In this document: piece by piece, positions 26,009 to 34,382 of the stretch
How the letters are laid out: the number at the start of each line of letters is the position of its first letter
Position numbering within the stretch: the first letter of the stretch is position 1
Source of the DNA: Acidobacteria bacterium RIFCSPLOWO2_12_FULL_66_21
GTDB lineage: Bacteria; Acidobacteriota; Vicinamibacteria; Vicinamibacterales; 2-12-FULL-66-21
NCBI GenBank assembly: GCA_001767455.1
Contig: MELC01000030.1
Location: forward strand, 232,221-296,220
Reading direction: 5' to 3'
DNA: 64,000 bases
The notes under the pieces: model-generated
Seen by the model: only the letters and a program-made list of their open reading frames with translations
Database searches by the model: none
What the model was told of the DNA's origin: nothing
Translations under genes and position numbers: made by a program

Positions 26009-28468
26009 TTACTCCGCTTTGAGCGCGACGACAGGGTCGACCCGCATGGCCCGCCAGGCCGGCGCCAGGCTGGCCAGCACCGCGACGATCGACAGCGATG
26101 CGCCGGCGGCGACGTAGGTCGCGAGATCGATCGGCGCGACGCCGTGAAGGAGGGACGCCATGACACGCGTGACGGCGGCGGCGGCCGCAAGCCCCACGGC
26201 AACGCCGGTCCAGGACAACAGCAGGCCGTTCCGCAGGATCATCGCGAGCACCTGGCCGCGCCCGGCCCCTATCGCCAGGCGGATCCCGATCTCGCGCGTC
26301 CGGCGGCTGACGACGTACGAGAGGACGCCGTATATGCCGATCGCCGACAACGCGAGCGCGAGCGCCGCGAACAACCCGAGCAGCGCGCCTGTGAACCTGG
26401 ACGTGGACAGCACGGCGCCCACCACGTCGGACATCGTCCGCACGTCGGCCACCGCCAGACTCGCATCGAGCGCGCGGATCTCCTCGCGGACGGGCCGCGC
26501 GAGCGCCAGCGGATCCCCCGCGGCTCTGACCACCAGCGACATGCCGCGAATCGGATTGCCGACCGACCGGTGCCACTGCGTGTGGGGGACGTAGAACTTC
26601 TCCTTCACTGGCGCCGTGAGGCTGTTATGCCGGACGTCGGCGGTAATTCCCACGACGGTAATCCACGGACGCTCGGGAGCCCTCCCGATCTTGAATCGGC
26701 GCCCGATCGGATCCCGCCCATTCCAATACCGCCGCGCCATCTCCTCGTTGACCAGGCCGACCAGAGGGCTCTCGACCGTGTCGGACTGGGTGATATCACG
26801 GCCCCGCACCAGCCGCTCGCCGATGGATGCCATGTAGCCGTCGGTGACTATCTGCCAGTCCCCCTTCGCCTGTGTGCCCGCCGGCGGCACGTAGCCCTCC
26901 ACTTGCAGCCCGAAGTCGCCGATCGTCGACGCGAGCGGCAGCGACCGCGCGGCACCGGCTGCCTCGACCCCGGGCAGCCGTCGTACGCGCTCGAGCAGCC
27001 GCTGGTAGAACGCCACCGCCTGCTCGGGCCTGTCGTATCCGGCCTGCGGCAGCGACACGCGCAGCGTCAGCACGCCGGAGGGATCGAAGCCGAGCGGAAC
27101 ATGCTGAAGCGACGAGAGCGTGCGGAGCATGAGGCCGGCGCCGACGAGCAGCACCACGGCGAGGGCCATCTCCACGACCACGAGGGCGTCTCGAAACCGC
27201 TGGCGCGCGGCGCTGCTCGAGCTGCCGTGGCCGCCGTCCTTCAATGCCCCGGAGACGCCGGGGCGAAGCGCCCGCAGTGCCGGCGCGACGCTGAAGAGCA
27301 GCGTCGTCAGGACCGCGATGGCGGCCGTGAAGGCGATGACGCGCGCGTCGATCGACACGCCGGCGACGCGCGGGATGTTCGCGGGGTTCCACCAGGCGAG
27401 CGCTCTCGTTGCGCTGAACGCCAGCACCAGCCCGACTGCCGTGCTCACGAAAGTGAGGACCATGCCTTCGGTGAGCAACTGGCGGCCGATCCGCCCGGGG
27501 CTTGCGCCGAGCGCGGACCGGAGAGCGATCTCGCCCTGGCGTCCCTCGGCTCGGGCGAGCAGGAGATTCGCCACGTTCGCACAGGCGATCAGCAGCAGGA
27601 AGCCCACGGCGCCGAGGAGCAGCAGCACCGTGCGCCGGACGCCTCCGATCACTTCGTCCGCCAAAGAAAGCACCACCGTGTCGAACTGCATTTGCACCGG
27701 GTACAGACCTTCGGCGGTCATCTGGCGTGCGATGGCGTGCAGCTCGGCGGCGGCCTGCTCGACCGTCGCGCCGGGCGTCAGCCGGGCCGCCGCGTACAGG
27801 CCATGACTCCCATGGTCCATCGTGGCGGGATCCAGTTGCAGCGGCGTCCACAGCTCCGTCGGCTCGGGGTTCTGGAAATCGGTGGGCAGAACGAAGTCGG
27901 GCGGCATGACGCCGACGACCTGCGCGGGCCGGCCGTTGATCTGGATCGCACGCTGGAGGATTCCGGGGTCGGACGCATATCTCCGCCGCCAGAGTCCGTG
28001 TCCCAGCACGACGAGATCGGCCCCGTTCGGCACGTCTTCTTCAGGGCTGAAGACGCGTCCGAGGGCGGGCGAGACGCCGAGCGTGGAAAAGGTGTTCGCG
28101 GTCACCTGCGCGGCGGCAACGCGCTCCGGTTCGCCGTCCCCGGTGATGTTGACCTGTCCATCGCTCCAGGCAGCGACCGACTGCAGGGTGCGGGCGCGCC
28201 TGCGGTAGTCGGCGACCTCTCCGGACGCGACCCATGTCTTGTCGAACGCCGTCCACCGGCTCCAGATCGTGATCGCACGGTCCGGTTCGCTCCAGGGCAG
28301 CGGGCGCAGCAGCACCGCGCTGACGACGCTGAAGATCGCCGCATTGGCGCCGATGCCGAGCGCCAAGGTCAGCGTCGCGATGCATGTGAAGGCCGGATTG
28401 CGCCTGAGCACGCGCCCTCCGTGCCGCAGGTCCTGCGCGAGGGTCTCGAGAAAGGCAGCGGTGCGCAT
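26009..28468 (-). CDS. Orphan FtsX/MacB-like ABC transporter permease (ADOP family)
   Basis: 819 residues. It begins with the characteristic module FLETLAQDLRHGGRVLRRNP followed by a membrane helix (TLTLALGIGANAAIFSVV), a periplasmic MacB_PCD domain, a first FtsX triplet of helices, a second PCD domain, and a last FtsX block near the C-terminus (RRTREIGIRLAIGA). This duplicated architecture without an ATPase partner is typical of acidobacterial ADOP proteins. Their substrates are unknown; MacB relatives export peptides or lipoproteins. No ATPase gene is adjacent. Confidence 0.9.
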   Translation of the reverse strand: MRTAAFLETLAQDLRHGGRVLRRNPAFTCIATLTLALGIGANAAIFSVVSAVLLRPLPWSEPDRAITIWSRWTAFDKTWVASGEVADYRRRARTLQSVAAWSDGQVNITGDGEPERVAAAQVTANTFSTLGVSPALGRVFSPEEDVPNGADLVVLGHGLWRRRYASDPGILQRAIQINGRPAQVVGVMPPDFVLPTDFQNPEPTELWTPLQLDPATMDHGSHGLYAAARLTPGATVEQAAAELHAIARQMTAEGLYPVQMQFDTVVLSLADEVIGGVRRTVLLLLGAVGFLLLIACANVANLLLARAEGRQGEIALRSALGASPGRIGRQLLTEGMVLTFVSTAVGLVLAFSATRALAWWNPANIPRVAGVSIDARVIAFTAAIAVLTTLLFSVAPALRALRPGVSGALKDGGHGSSSSAARQRFRDALVVVEMALAVVLLVGAGLMLRTLSSLQHVPLGFDPSGVLTLRVSLPQAGYDRPEQAVAFYQRLLERVRRLPGVEAAGAARSLPLASTIGDFGLQVEGYVPPAGTQAKGDWQIVTDGYMASIGERLVRGRDITQSDTVESPLVGLVNEEMARRYWNGRDPIGRRFKIGRAPERPWITVVGITADVRHNSLTAPVKEKFYVPHTQWHRSVGNPIRGMSLVVRAAGDPLALARPVREEIRALDASLAVADVRTMSDVVGAVLSTSRFTGALLGLFAALALALSAIGIYGVLSYVVSRRTREIGIRLAIGAGRGQVLAMILRNGLLLSWTGVAVGLAAAAAVTRVMASLLHGVAPIDLATYVAAGASLSIVAVLASLAPAWRAMRVDPVVALKAE

Positions 28469-28532
28469 GGTGCGTTAGACGACGGCGCGGCGGTTGAAGT
28501 TGACGGCAACGCCAGCTCAGCGGCATTTACGC

Positions 28533-28538
28533 TAAGAT
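28533..28538 (+). promoter_or_regulatory. -10 hexamer TAAGAT of the 28545 gene
   Basis: TAAGAT ends 6 nt before ATG 28545, the leaderless spacing. Confidence 0.55.
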
Positions 28539-28544
28539 CGACAC

Positions 28545-29060
28545 ATGGCTGAGGATTACAGCGCGTTTCGGCCGTCGAAGATCTGGAAGCGGATGGACTC
28601 CGAGCGCCGAGTCGATGCGGCGCAGGTGTTCTGGACCGACGAACAGTCCGCCGAGCAGCAGGTCGAAGCGATCTCCGCGATTGCCGGGCACATGAAGTTC
28701 CGCACGAAGACGCTGTTTTCTCTTCCGCTCGACCGCAAGGCCAGGTACCTGGCGTCGCTGCCGATCATGCCGGACACGGTCGCGGCGCGCGCGCTCGTCA
28801 ACTACCACCTCGAACGGCAGCGGCCGATGATGGGGGCGTTTCTCGACAGTCTCGGCATCGCGCACGAGAACGGTCTGATCAACGACGAGAACGTGACCAG
28901 GCCGGACGCGGCGAAGCTGCGGGCGGCCGGTGAGGAGCTGGCGAAGTCGTTTCCGCAGGAGGACGTTGCGCTCTATTTCAGCACGCTGATTTCGCAAGAC
29001 CCGGAGACGTGGGGGGCGCTGGCCGAATCCGCCGCTATCGCGACCCATCCAGCCACCTGA
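28545..29060 (+). CDS. Conserved-looking hypothetical protein
   Basis: 171 residues, soluble, mixed alpha character, no signal peptide, no motif I recognise. It begins MAEDYSAFRPSKIWKRMDSE and contains RKARYLASLPIMPDTVAARALVNYHLERQRPMM. The composition is normal for a coding gene and a clean -10/ATG pair supports expression. It is divergent from the permease gene and followed by a heptamer array before the beta-lactamase-like gene. No function is assigned. Confidence 0.75.
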   Translation: MAEDYSAFRPSKIWKRMDSERRVDAAQVFWTDEQSAEQQVEAISAIAGHMKFRTKTLFSLPLDRKARYLASLPIMPDTVAARALVNYHLERQRPMMGAFLDSLGIAHENGLINDENVTRPDAAKLRAAGEELAKSFPQEDVALYFSTLISQDPETWGALAESAAIATHPAT

Positions 29061-29065
29061 CCTCA

Positions 29066-29121
29066 CAGCTATCAGCTATCGGCTGTCAGAGCCGAGAGCT
29101 GAAGGCTGAGAGCTGAGAGCT
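29066..29121. repeat. Heptamer array (CAGCTAT to GAGAGCT units)
   Basis: Eight consecutive 7-base units: CAGCTAT twice, CGGCTGT, CAGAGCC, GAGAGCT, GAAGGCT, GAGAGCT twice. It starts six bases after the stop of the preceding gene. Confidence 0.93.
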
Positions 29122-29153
29122 GTTCTCCGTTCTACCTTTCCTGGCTTTTGTCC

Positions 29154-29159
29154 TACGAT
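29154..29159 (+). promoter_or_regulatory. -10 hexamer TACGAT of the beta-lactamase-like gene
   Basis: TACGAT ends 7 nt before GTG 29167 and immediately follows the heptamer array, which therefore occupies the -35 side. Confidence 0.5.
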
Positions 29160-29166
29160 AGCCTCC

Positions 29167-30021
29167 GTGCCTCTCCTTATGGTGCTCCTCGCCGCCCTGA
29201 CTCAGCAGTCTGATCTCGAAGCGCGGCTCCGCGGCCCGATCGCCGCGAGCGGGGCCGAAGTGGCCCTTGCATATCGCACGCTAGATGGCAGCGCTGAGCT
29301 TCTGATCGATGCGGACAAGCCCTTCCATGCCGCGAGCACGATGAAGGTGCCCGTCATGATCGAGCTGTTCCGCCGTGCCCGTGCCGGGACGCTGTCGCTC
29401 GACGATCGACTGCCCATCGTCAACGAGTTCCACAGCATCGTCGACGGCAGTCCCTTCAGGCTGAGCGAGGGAGACGATTCGGACCGCGAGGTGTACGCTG
29501 CCGTCGGCAAGACGATGACGCTGCGGCATCTCTGCGAGCTGATGATCACGGTCAGCAGCAACTTCGCGGCGAATCTGCTCATCGAGAAGCTTGGGGCCGA
29601 GCACATACGCAAGACGGTCGCGACGCTTGGCGCGGACGGCATGCAGGTGCTGCGGGGAGTGGAGGATCAGAAGGCGTTCGACAAGGGATTGAACAACACG
29701 ACGACCGCCCGCGGGCTCCTCGTGCTGCTCGACAAGATCGCCCACGGCCAGGCGGTGGATCGCGCGGCCGACGACGAGATGCTGGCGATCCTCGAGAGGC
29801 AGCACTTCAGCGATGCCATCCCCGGCGGGCTGCCGCCAGGCACCGTCGTCGCGCACAAGACCGGAACGATCACCCGAATCCATCACGACGCGGCAATCGT
29901 GTACGCGAGCCGTCCCTACGTGCTGGTCGTCCTGGTGCGCGGCCTGGACGATCAGAAGAAGGCGGCGGCCCTCATCGCGGAGATCTCGAAGATCGTGTTC
30001 GAGGCGACGGCCGCCCGCTGA
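29167..30021 (+). CDS. Class A beta-lactamase-like serine hydrolase
   Basis: 284 residues with a short N-terminal hydrophobic segment (MPLLMVLLAALTQQ), probably exported. Penicillin-recognising motifs: S57-T-M-K60 (SxxK), S130-S-N132 in place of SDN, and K231-T-G. In the omega-loop position class A enzymes have E166-x-x-L-N170; here the aligned sequence is D172-K-G-L-N, so the general-base Glu appears replaced by Asp. The protein may be a weak beta-lactamase, a DD-peptidase or another serine hydrolase. The next gene starts 6 bp downstream, so they are probably co-transcribed. Confidence 0.83.
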   Translation: MPLLMVLLAALTQQSDLEARLRGPIAASGAEVALAYRTLDGSAELLIDADKPFHAASTMKVPVMIELFRRARAGTLSLDDRLPIVNEFHSIVDGSPFRLSEGDDSDREVYAAVGKTMTLRHLCELMITVSSNFAANLLIEKLGAEHIRKTVATLGADGMQVLRGVEDQKAFDKGLNNTTTARGLLVLLDKIAHGQAVDRAADDEMLAILERQHFSDAIPGGLPPGTVVAHKTGTITRIHHDAAIVYASRPYVLVVLVRGLDDQKKAAALIAEISKIVFEATAAR

Positions 30022-30027
30022 GGGATC

Positions 30028-31422
30028 GTGGAACGGTTCCCGCCATTCGCCTCGCTCGCCCCGGCCGAGGGAACTCGCCGTCCTGGTCACTCCGTGGCCG
30101 ACGCGACGGCGATCCTGCACCGGCTTGCGTACGTCAAGCAGCGGCTGGCGATTGCGGCCGCCGCGTACCTGCCGTCCATTCCCGAGTGGGAAGCCAAGTG
30201 CGCGCTGGCGCTGCACGGCTGGCTCGATGCCGAGCACGCCGAGCAACTGTATTCGCGCATCGCCGAGCTGCGTGAACCGCCGCCCGGTGCGAAAGACGTT
30301 CCCGACGCCCGTCTGGAGGCGGCACTCGACGAGATGTTCGCCGCAGGCGACACACGCGGACGGATAGCCGCGGTTCATGGCGTGGTGCGGCCGCTGTTTC
30401 GATCGGCTGTCGCCGACTACCTGCGTGGCACGAATCCGCTCTGCGACCAGCCGTCGACACGCGTGCTGACCGCGATTCAGCATGAAGAAGAGGTCATCGG
30501 ACGCTGGGGAGATGCCGCGGCGGCTTCTGTGGCCTCGTCGCCCGAGGCAATTGACTGGACAGGCCATCTGGGTGCCTGGGTTGAAGCCGCCGGCGGCGTC
30601 GACGGCCGGCGGCCGGCCGGGAACAGTCCTCCCGCCCGCTTCTCGCGTCCCTACCGCTTCGCGGTCCTGCCGCGTCGCGACGAACGGTTTGCCGGCCTGT
30701 TCGACCCGTCCACTCCCGCCGATCTGGTGTACCTCGACGAGACCCGCGACGCCGACGAACGCAACGCGGCCTTGATGTTCAAACGGCTGCGCGAGATGGA
30801 CGTGCCGGAGCTGATTGCCGGCATCATTGCCGAGCACTGGGCCGAGGAGAGGAACGCGCGGCCGGCCGAACCGCGCAAGTGGACCTACTACACCGCGATG
30901 TTCAGGCAGATGTGGGACGAGGCGCGCCACGCGATGCTCGGGCAGGCGCTGATGGAATCACGCGGCATCGACTGGACCACGCTGCCGGTGAACGTGACGT
31001 TTTCGTGGAAGCTCGCGCGCCACTGCTCGCCACTCGAACGGCACATCCTGCTTTACGCGATCGAACAATCGCTCATGCCGCGCGATCGCGGAAAGCCGTA
31101 CGAGCACCGCGTGGCCGCGGCTTCGGGAGACCCGTTATCCGCGCTCTTTCACGATTTCGACTGGGCCGACGAGGTGCTGCACGTCGACATCGCACGCCGC
31201 TGCCTGAAGCCGGAGCTGCCAGGAGGACTGGCCGAAGCGCGCCAGCGCGCCGATGCGTTGTGGTCGCGCATCGCCGAGCGGCTGGCCGCGGACCCTTTAC
31301 CGGCCGACGGAGACCCGCGCGCCGTACGGGACTGGTGGCCGCGCTTCGCACGGAGCGTGCTTGGACGCGACGTCGCGCCCGTCCCCGACACAGACGTGAA
31401 GAACTGGAGACCGATCGAGTAG
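30028..31422 (+). CDS. Ferritin-like (possible diiron) protein of unknown function
   Basis: 464 residues from GTG 30028. The protein is helical and has repeated carboxylate/His patterns of the diiron type: EWEAKCALALHGWLDAEHAE, IQHEEEVIG, MWDEARHAML (ExxH) and DWADEVLHVDIAR (ExxH). Two ExxH-bearing helix pairs are what a four-helix diiron site needs, but the metal site is an inference. It starts 6 bp after the beta-lactamase-like gene. No known oxygenase or reductase name is assigned. Confidence 0.6.
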   Translation: MERFPPFASLAPAEGTRRPGHSVADATAILHRLAYVKQRLAIAAAAYLPSIPEWEAKCALALHGWLDAEHAEQLYSRIAELREPPPGAKDVPDARLEAALDEMFAAGDTRGRIAAVHGVVRPLFRSAVADYLRGTNPLCDQPSTRVLTAIQHEEEVIGRWGDAAAASVASSPEAIDWTGHLGAWVEAAGGVDGRRPAGNSPPARFSRPYRFAVLPRRDERFAGLFDPSTPADLVYLDETRDADERNAALMFKRLREMDVPELIAGIIAEHWAEERNARPAEPRKWTYYTAMFRQMWDEARHAMLGQALMESRGIDWTTLPVNVTFSWKLARHCSPLERHILLYAIEQSLMPRDRGKPYEHRVAAASGDPLSALFHDFDWADEVLHVDIARRCLKPELPGGLAEARQRADALWSRIAERLAADPLPADGDPRAVRDWWPRFARSVLGRDVAPVPDTDVKNWRPIE

Positions 31423-31427
31423 TGGTC

Positions 31428-31521
31428 GCAGCTCGCAGCTCGCAGCTCGTGGCTCGTGGCTCGTGGCTCGTGGCTCGTGGCTCGTGGCTCGACGAGCAAC
31501 AAGCAACAAGCAACGAGCAAC
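31428..31521. repeat. Longest heptamer array: GCAGCTC, GTGGCTC and AAGCAAC units
   Basis: Three GCAGCTC, six GTGGCTC, then after a short junction four GAGCAAC/AAGCAAC units, all with period 7. It fills the gap between two convergent genes, starting 5 bases after one stop and ending next to the other. Confidence 0.97.
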
Positions 31522-31523
31522 GG

Positions 31524-32141
31524 TTATTTGCTCACCGGCACTCCGTCGATCAATAGACTGCGGATTCGCGCGCGGCCCGAGGAGGCGACCGCCACTTCGA
31601 GCTGCACGCGCCGTTTGGCGCGGAACGCCGCCGCGACGGCCTCAGGTTTCCCCTGCTTCATGTAGAAGGCGTCGAGACCATATTCCACGGAGAGCGTGTC
31701 GGGCTGCGGCGTCCGTCTGATTACTCCGCGTAGATTCACTGCGCCCGGAACGGGCTGCCGGCTGACGGTGACCGGCCGGTAGTCCCCGCCATCCGACGGC
31801 TCCAATTGGACGTAGAGCAATGTTCCGCGCATGCGCCCGGTCTTCTGTACCGGTGGCAGGGACGGATCGTTCCACCATGGGCCGACGGGACGGACGGCGG
31901 CGGACGTCGCGGACCCGCCGGTCCCATCGGCGCGGACGACGAGCGTCATCGCCGGCGTCGTCACGTTCACGTAGTCGCCGTGCATGGATCCACGAGAGGA
32001 CGCGGCGGCCGCCGGAAGCAGGATCGTGCGGCCGAACCACAACGGCCATGCGTGCCCGACGAGCATCCCGAACAGGATCGAGAGGCAGACGACCGCGGCG
32101 CCGAGTGCGCCCGCGGAAGAACCGAGGGGCTTGCTGATCAT
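31524..32141 (-). CDS. GDYXXLXY-domain membrane-anchored protein
   Basis: 205 residues. One N-terminal membrane helix (LGAAVVCLSILFGMLVGHAW), then the GDYXXLXY domain: HGDYVNVTTPAM, GTLLYVQLEPSDGG, SVEYGLDAFYMKQGKPEAV, VQLEVAVASSGRARIRSLLIDG. Function is unknown. The start codon overlaps the stop of the DUF2157 gene by four bases; this pairing is a known recurring one in bacteria, suggesting a joint membrane function. Confidence 0.85.
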   Translation of the reverse strand: MISKPLGSSAGALGAAVVCLSILFGMLVGHAWPLWFGRTILLPAAAASSRGSMHGDYVNVTTPAMTLVVRADGTGGSATSAAVRPVGPWWNDPSLPPVQKTGRMRGTLLYVQLEPSDGGDYRPVTVSRQPVPGAVNLRGVIRRTPQPDTLSVEYGLDAFYMKQGKPEAVAAAFRAKRRVQLEVAVASSGRARIRSLLIDGVPVSK

Positions 32142-33442
32142 GACACCCTCCCCGCGACGCCAGCCGTGGCCCGGCCGCGCCACAGCCGGGCGATGAGGAG
32201 CAGGCCGCCGGCGGCCGCGACCAGGATCAGGCCGGACCACAACAGGTTCGCCAGCACGCTCACCCAGCGCACGATCAGGAAGACGAGCGCGAACAGCACG
32301 CCATAGGCGAGATCGGTGGGACGATCGGAGGTGAGCGCCGTGCGGATCAATCCCACGCCGATCGCGAGCGTCAGGACGCTGAACAGCACGGTAGCGGCCC
32401 TGGCGCTCGCCGAACCCGCGGGAACGAAGCCCGGTGCGGTCAACGCGATCCACACGCACACCGCCGCGGCAGCCGCGAGGACGACCTGATCCGTCGCCGA
32501 GCGGGATCGCCAGCTTCCGCCGGCGAGCGCGACGCCGCCGGCCACGACGGCGACGACGATGCCCGCCGCTCCGGCGGTGTACGCGGAGAGCTCCTGATGA
32601 ACCTGCGTGATCATCAGCGGAATGGAGACAATCAGGAGAATGGCAAGGCCGCTCGTTTCCCACGCCAGCCGCATCATCGTGCCGTCACGGTGCAACCTGC
32701 CGGCCGCGTAAACCGCGCAGCCGGTCAGCGCGACGGTTCCGAGAAAGAGGCTGCTGTGGGACAGCGCGATGCCGTTGAAGAACGCGGCCAGTCCGGCGGC
32801 AAACGCCGCGACCCCGACCGTCCACGGAGACTCGAGCCGGTAGCCCACCAGCAAGGCCAGCGGCCAGAGCAGCACGAACGTGAAGGCCGTGTGCTCGGCG
32901 AAGGTGCCTTCGACGAACACCCAGAGCAGGAAGATCAGCGACGCTTCCACCGCGATCGCCCTCGACCGCACGAGCGCGGCACACGCAAACACGCCGATGC
33001 CCCACCAGAGGAAGGCATCCGGATCGCGCCCCTGGATGTGCAGCACCTGGGCCACCAGGAAGATCGAAAGGCCGAACAGCAGCGTGCCGGCAAACGCCAG
33101 CGTCTCGCCGGCTGCCTCGCGGCCCTTCCCGTACGCGACGGCGGACGCGGTGAACGCGGCCGCCACGCTGCCCATCAGGAGCGCCAGCTTCGCGCCCCTC
33201 GGGATGGCATCCCAGTTGTACCCGATGAGGAGGAGCAGCCCGACGCTGCCGAGCAGGATCGCAATCAGGACGAGCACGGCCATGGCGCGGCGCTCCGCCG
33301 ACTCCGCGGCGTAGCCGCTCAGTATGCGCTCGCGGGTGGACTCGTCGATGATGCCGGCCTGGTGCCAGCCGCGCGACTGCGCGTCGAGCCAGTCGAGCCG
33401 TGATTTCCTGATGCGCACCGGAGGATCGCCCGCTGTGATCAT
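32138..33442 (-). CDS. DUF2157 multi-helix membrane protein
   Basis: 434 residues. A cytoplasmic N-terminus (WLDAQSRGWHQAGIIDESTR ERILSGY) is followed by about 12 hydrophobic helices. The N-terminal region matches the DUF2157 type. ATG 33442 is selected since upstream codons in this frame belong to the next gene. It is translationally coupled (four-base overlap) to the GDYXXLXY gene downstream. Role unknown. Confidence 0.82.
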   Translation of the reverse strand: MITAGDPPVRIRKSRLDWLDAQSRGWHQAGIIDESTRERILSGYAAESAERRAMAVLVLIAILLGSVGLLLLIGYNWDAIPRGAKLALLMGSVAAAFTASAVAYGKGREAAGETLAFAGTLLFGLSIFLVAQVLHIQGRDPDAFLWWGIGVFACAALVRSRAIAVEASLIFLLWVFVEGTFAEHTAFTFVLLWPLALLVGYRLESPWTVGVAAFAAGLAAFFNGIALSHSSLFLGTVALTGCAVYAAGRLHRDGTMMRLAWETSGLAILLIVSIPLMITQVHQELSAYTAGAAGIVVAVVAGGVALAGGSWRSRSATDQVVLAAAAAVCVWIALTAPGFVPAGSASARAATVLFSVLTLAIGVGLIRTALTSDRPTDLAYGVLFALVFLIVRWVSVLANLLWSGLILVAAAGGLLLIARLWRGRATAGVAGRVS

Positions 33443-33455
33443 GATGGAACTCCGA

Positions 33456-34319
33456 TCAGCGTTCGAACAGGTACACGAAATTGACAACAGGGAATATGAT
33501 GAAACCGCCACCGATGGGGGCGGCGAGCCCCAGGTCGGCGGAGAGCCGCTCCCCGAAGAAACGGACCCCGAGCGACACGATGCCGTTTCCGCCTTTCCAG
33601 AGATAGTTCTCGCTGATGACCGCCAGGCCCTGGCGAACCTGGCGCTGGCCACCGGCCATCACCACTCCAGCGCGTCCTCCGTCACTTTCGTACGCCAACC
33701 CGGCGCCGGCGCTGAACGACCCGAGCGCAGTCCCGTGCGTCCCGACAACGTACGCAATGCCGGCGCTGCTGTCGCCGGAAAAACCCTGGAGCACGCCCAC
33801 AGCCGCCTGAGTCGAACCGGTATTGACGATCTGCAGCTTCGGCGTGATCCAGAACGGATGGTTCGAGCCGGCGCCGAAAATCAGCGGCGTGCCCGCACCG
33901 ATTGAAAACCTGTCCGTCACCCCGACCTGGACAAACGGCAGCAGCACTTCGTAGACGCCGACATACGACTGCCCCTTCTCGAGCGACTTTCCGGTCGGTC
34001 CAAAGAAAAGCCGCGTGGTATTCGGGTCGGCGCGCTGGAACTCCTGCCCCGCCAGCACACCGGTCCGTCGCCTGAGCGAGAGGATATCGGTGCGCTTCAC
34101 CGTCATGACGGTACCGCCACGCGTGCGGAATATCACCTCGGTGTCGTCCTCGCGCTCGATCTCCCCGTACATGCGCGAGCCGTCGCGCAGTACGAGCTCG
34201 AACAGCGTGACCTGCTGCGGCGCGGGGCCTGCCGATTGCGCGCGAGCGGCTTCGGGCGTCAGGGCGAGCAGGCCTGCGAGCGCGAGTGAGATGACGATCG
34301 CCGCGGGAATCCTCTTCAT
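33456..34319 (-). CDS. Secreted or outer-membrane hypothetical protein with N-terminal Sm/SH3-like module
   Basis: 287 residues, signal peptide ending ARAQSAG. Residues about 35-80 (LVLRDGSRMYGEIEREDDTE, VIFRTRGGTVMTVKRTDI) form a short beta module like those in acidobacterial envelope proteins. The rest is rich in Gly and alternating hydrophobic residues and ends VVNFVYLFER, consistent with a small beta-barrel. Transcribed from a -10 hexamer TATAGT 7 nt upstream. It precedes the DUF2157 pair by 13 bp and is probably in the same operon. Confidence 0.68.
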   Translation of the reverse strand: MKRIPAAIVISLALAGLLALTPEAARAQSAGPAPQQVTLFELVLRDGSRMYGEIEREDDTEVIFRTRGGTVMTVKRTDILSLRRRTGVLAGQEFQRADPNTTRLFFGPTGKSLEKGQSYVGVYEVLLPFVQVGVTDRFSIGAGTPLIFGAGSNHPFWITPKLQIVNTGSTQAAVGVLQGFSGDSSAGIAYVVGTHGTALGSFSAGAGLAYESDGGRAGVVMAGGQRQVRQGLAVISENYLWKGGNGIVSLGVRFFGERLSADLGLAAPIGGGFIIFPVVNFVYLFER

Positions 34320-34326
34320 GCGGACG

Positions 34327-34332
34327 ACTATA
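34327..34332 (-). promoter_or_regulatory. -10 hexamer TATAGT of the 34319 gene
   Basis: On the minus strand TATAGT ends 7 nt before ATG 34319. Confidence 0.5.
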
Positions 34333-34382
34333 GGCCCCGTGCGGCTGAGAAGTCGTGAATCGCCGGTGAAAAAAGGCTGAAT

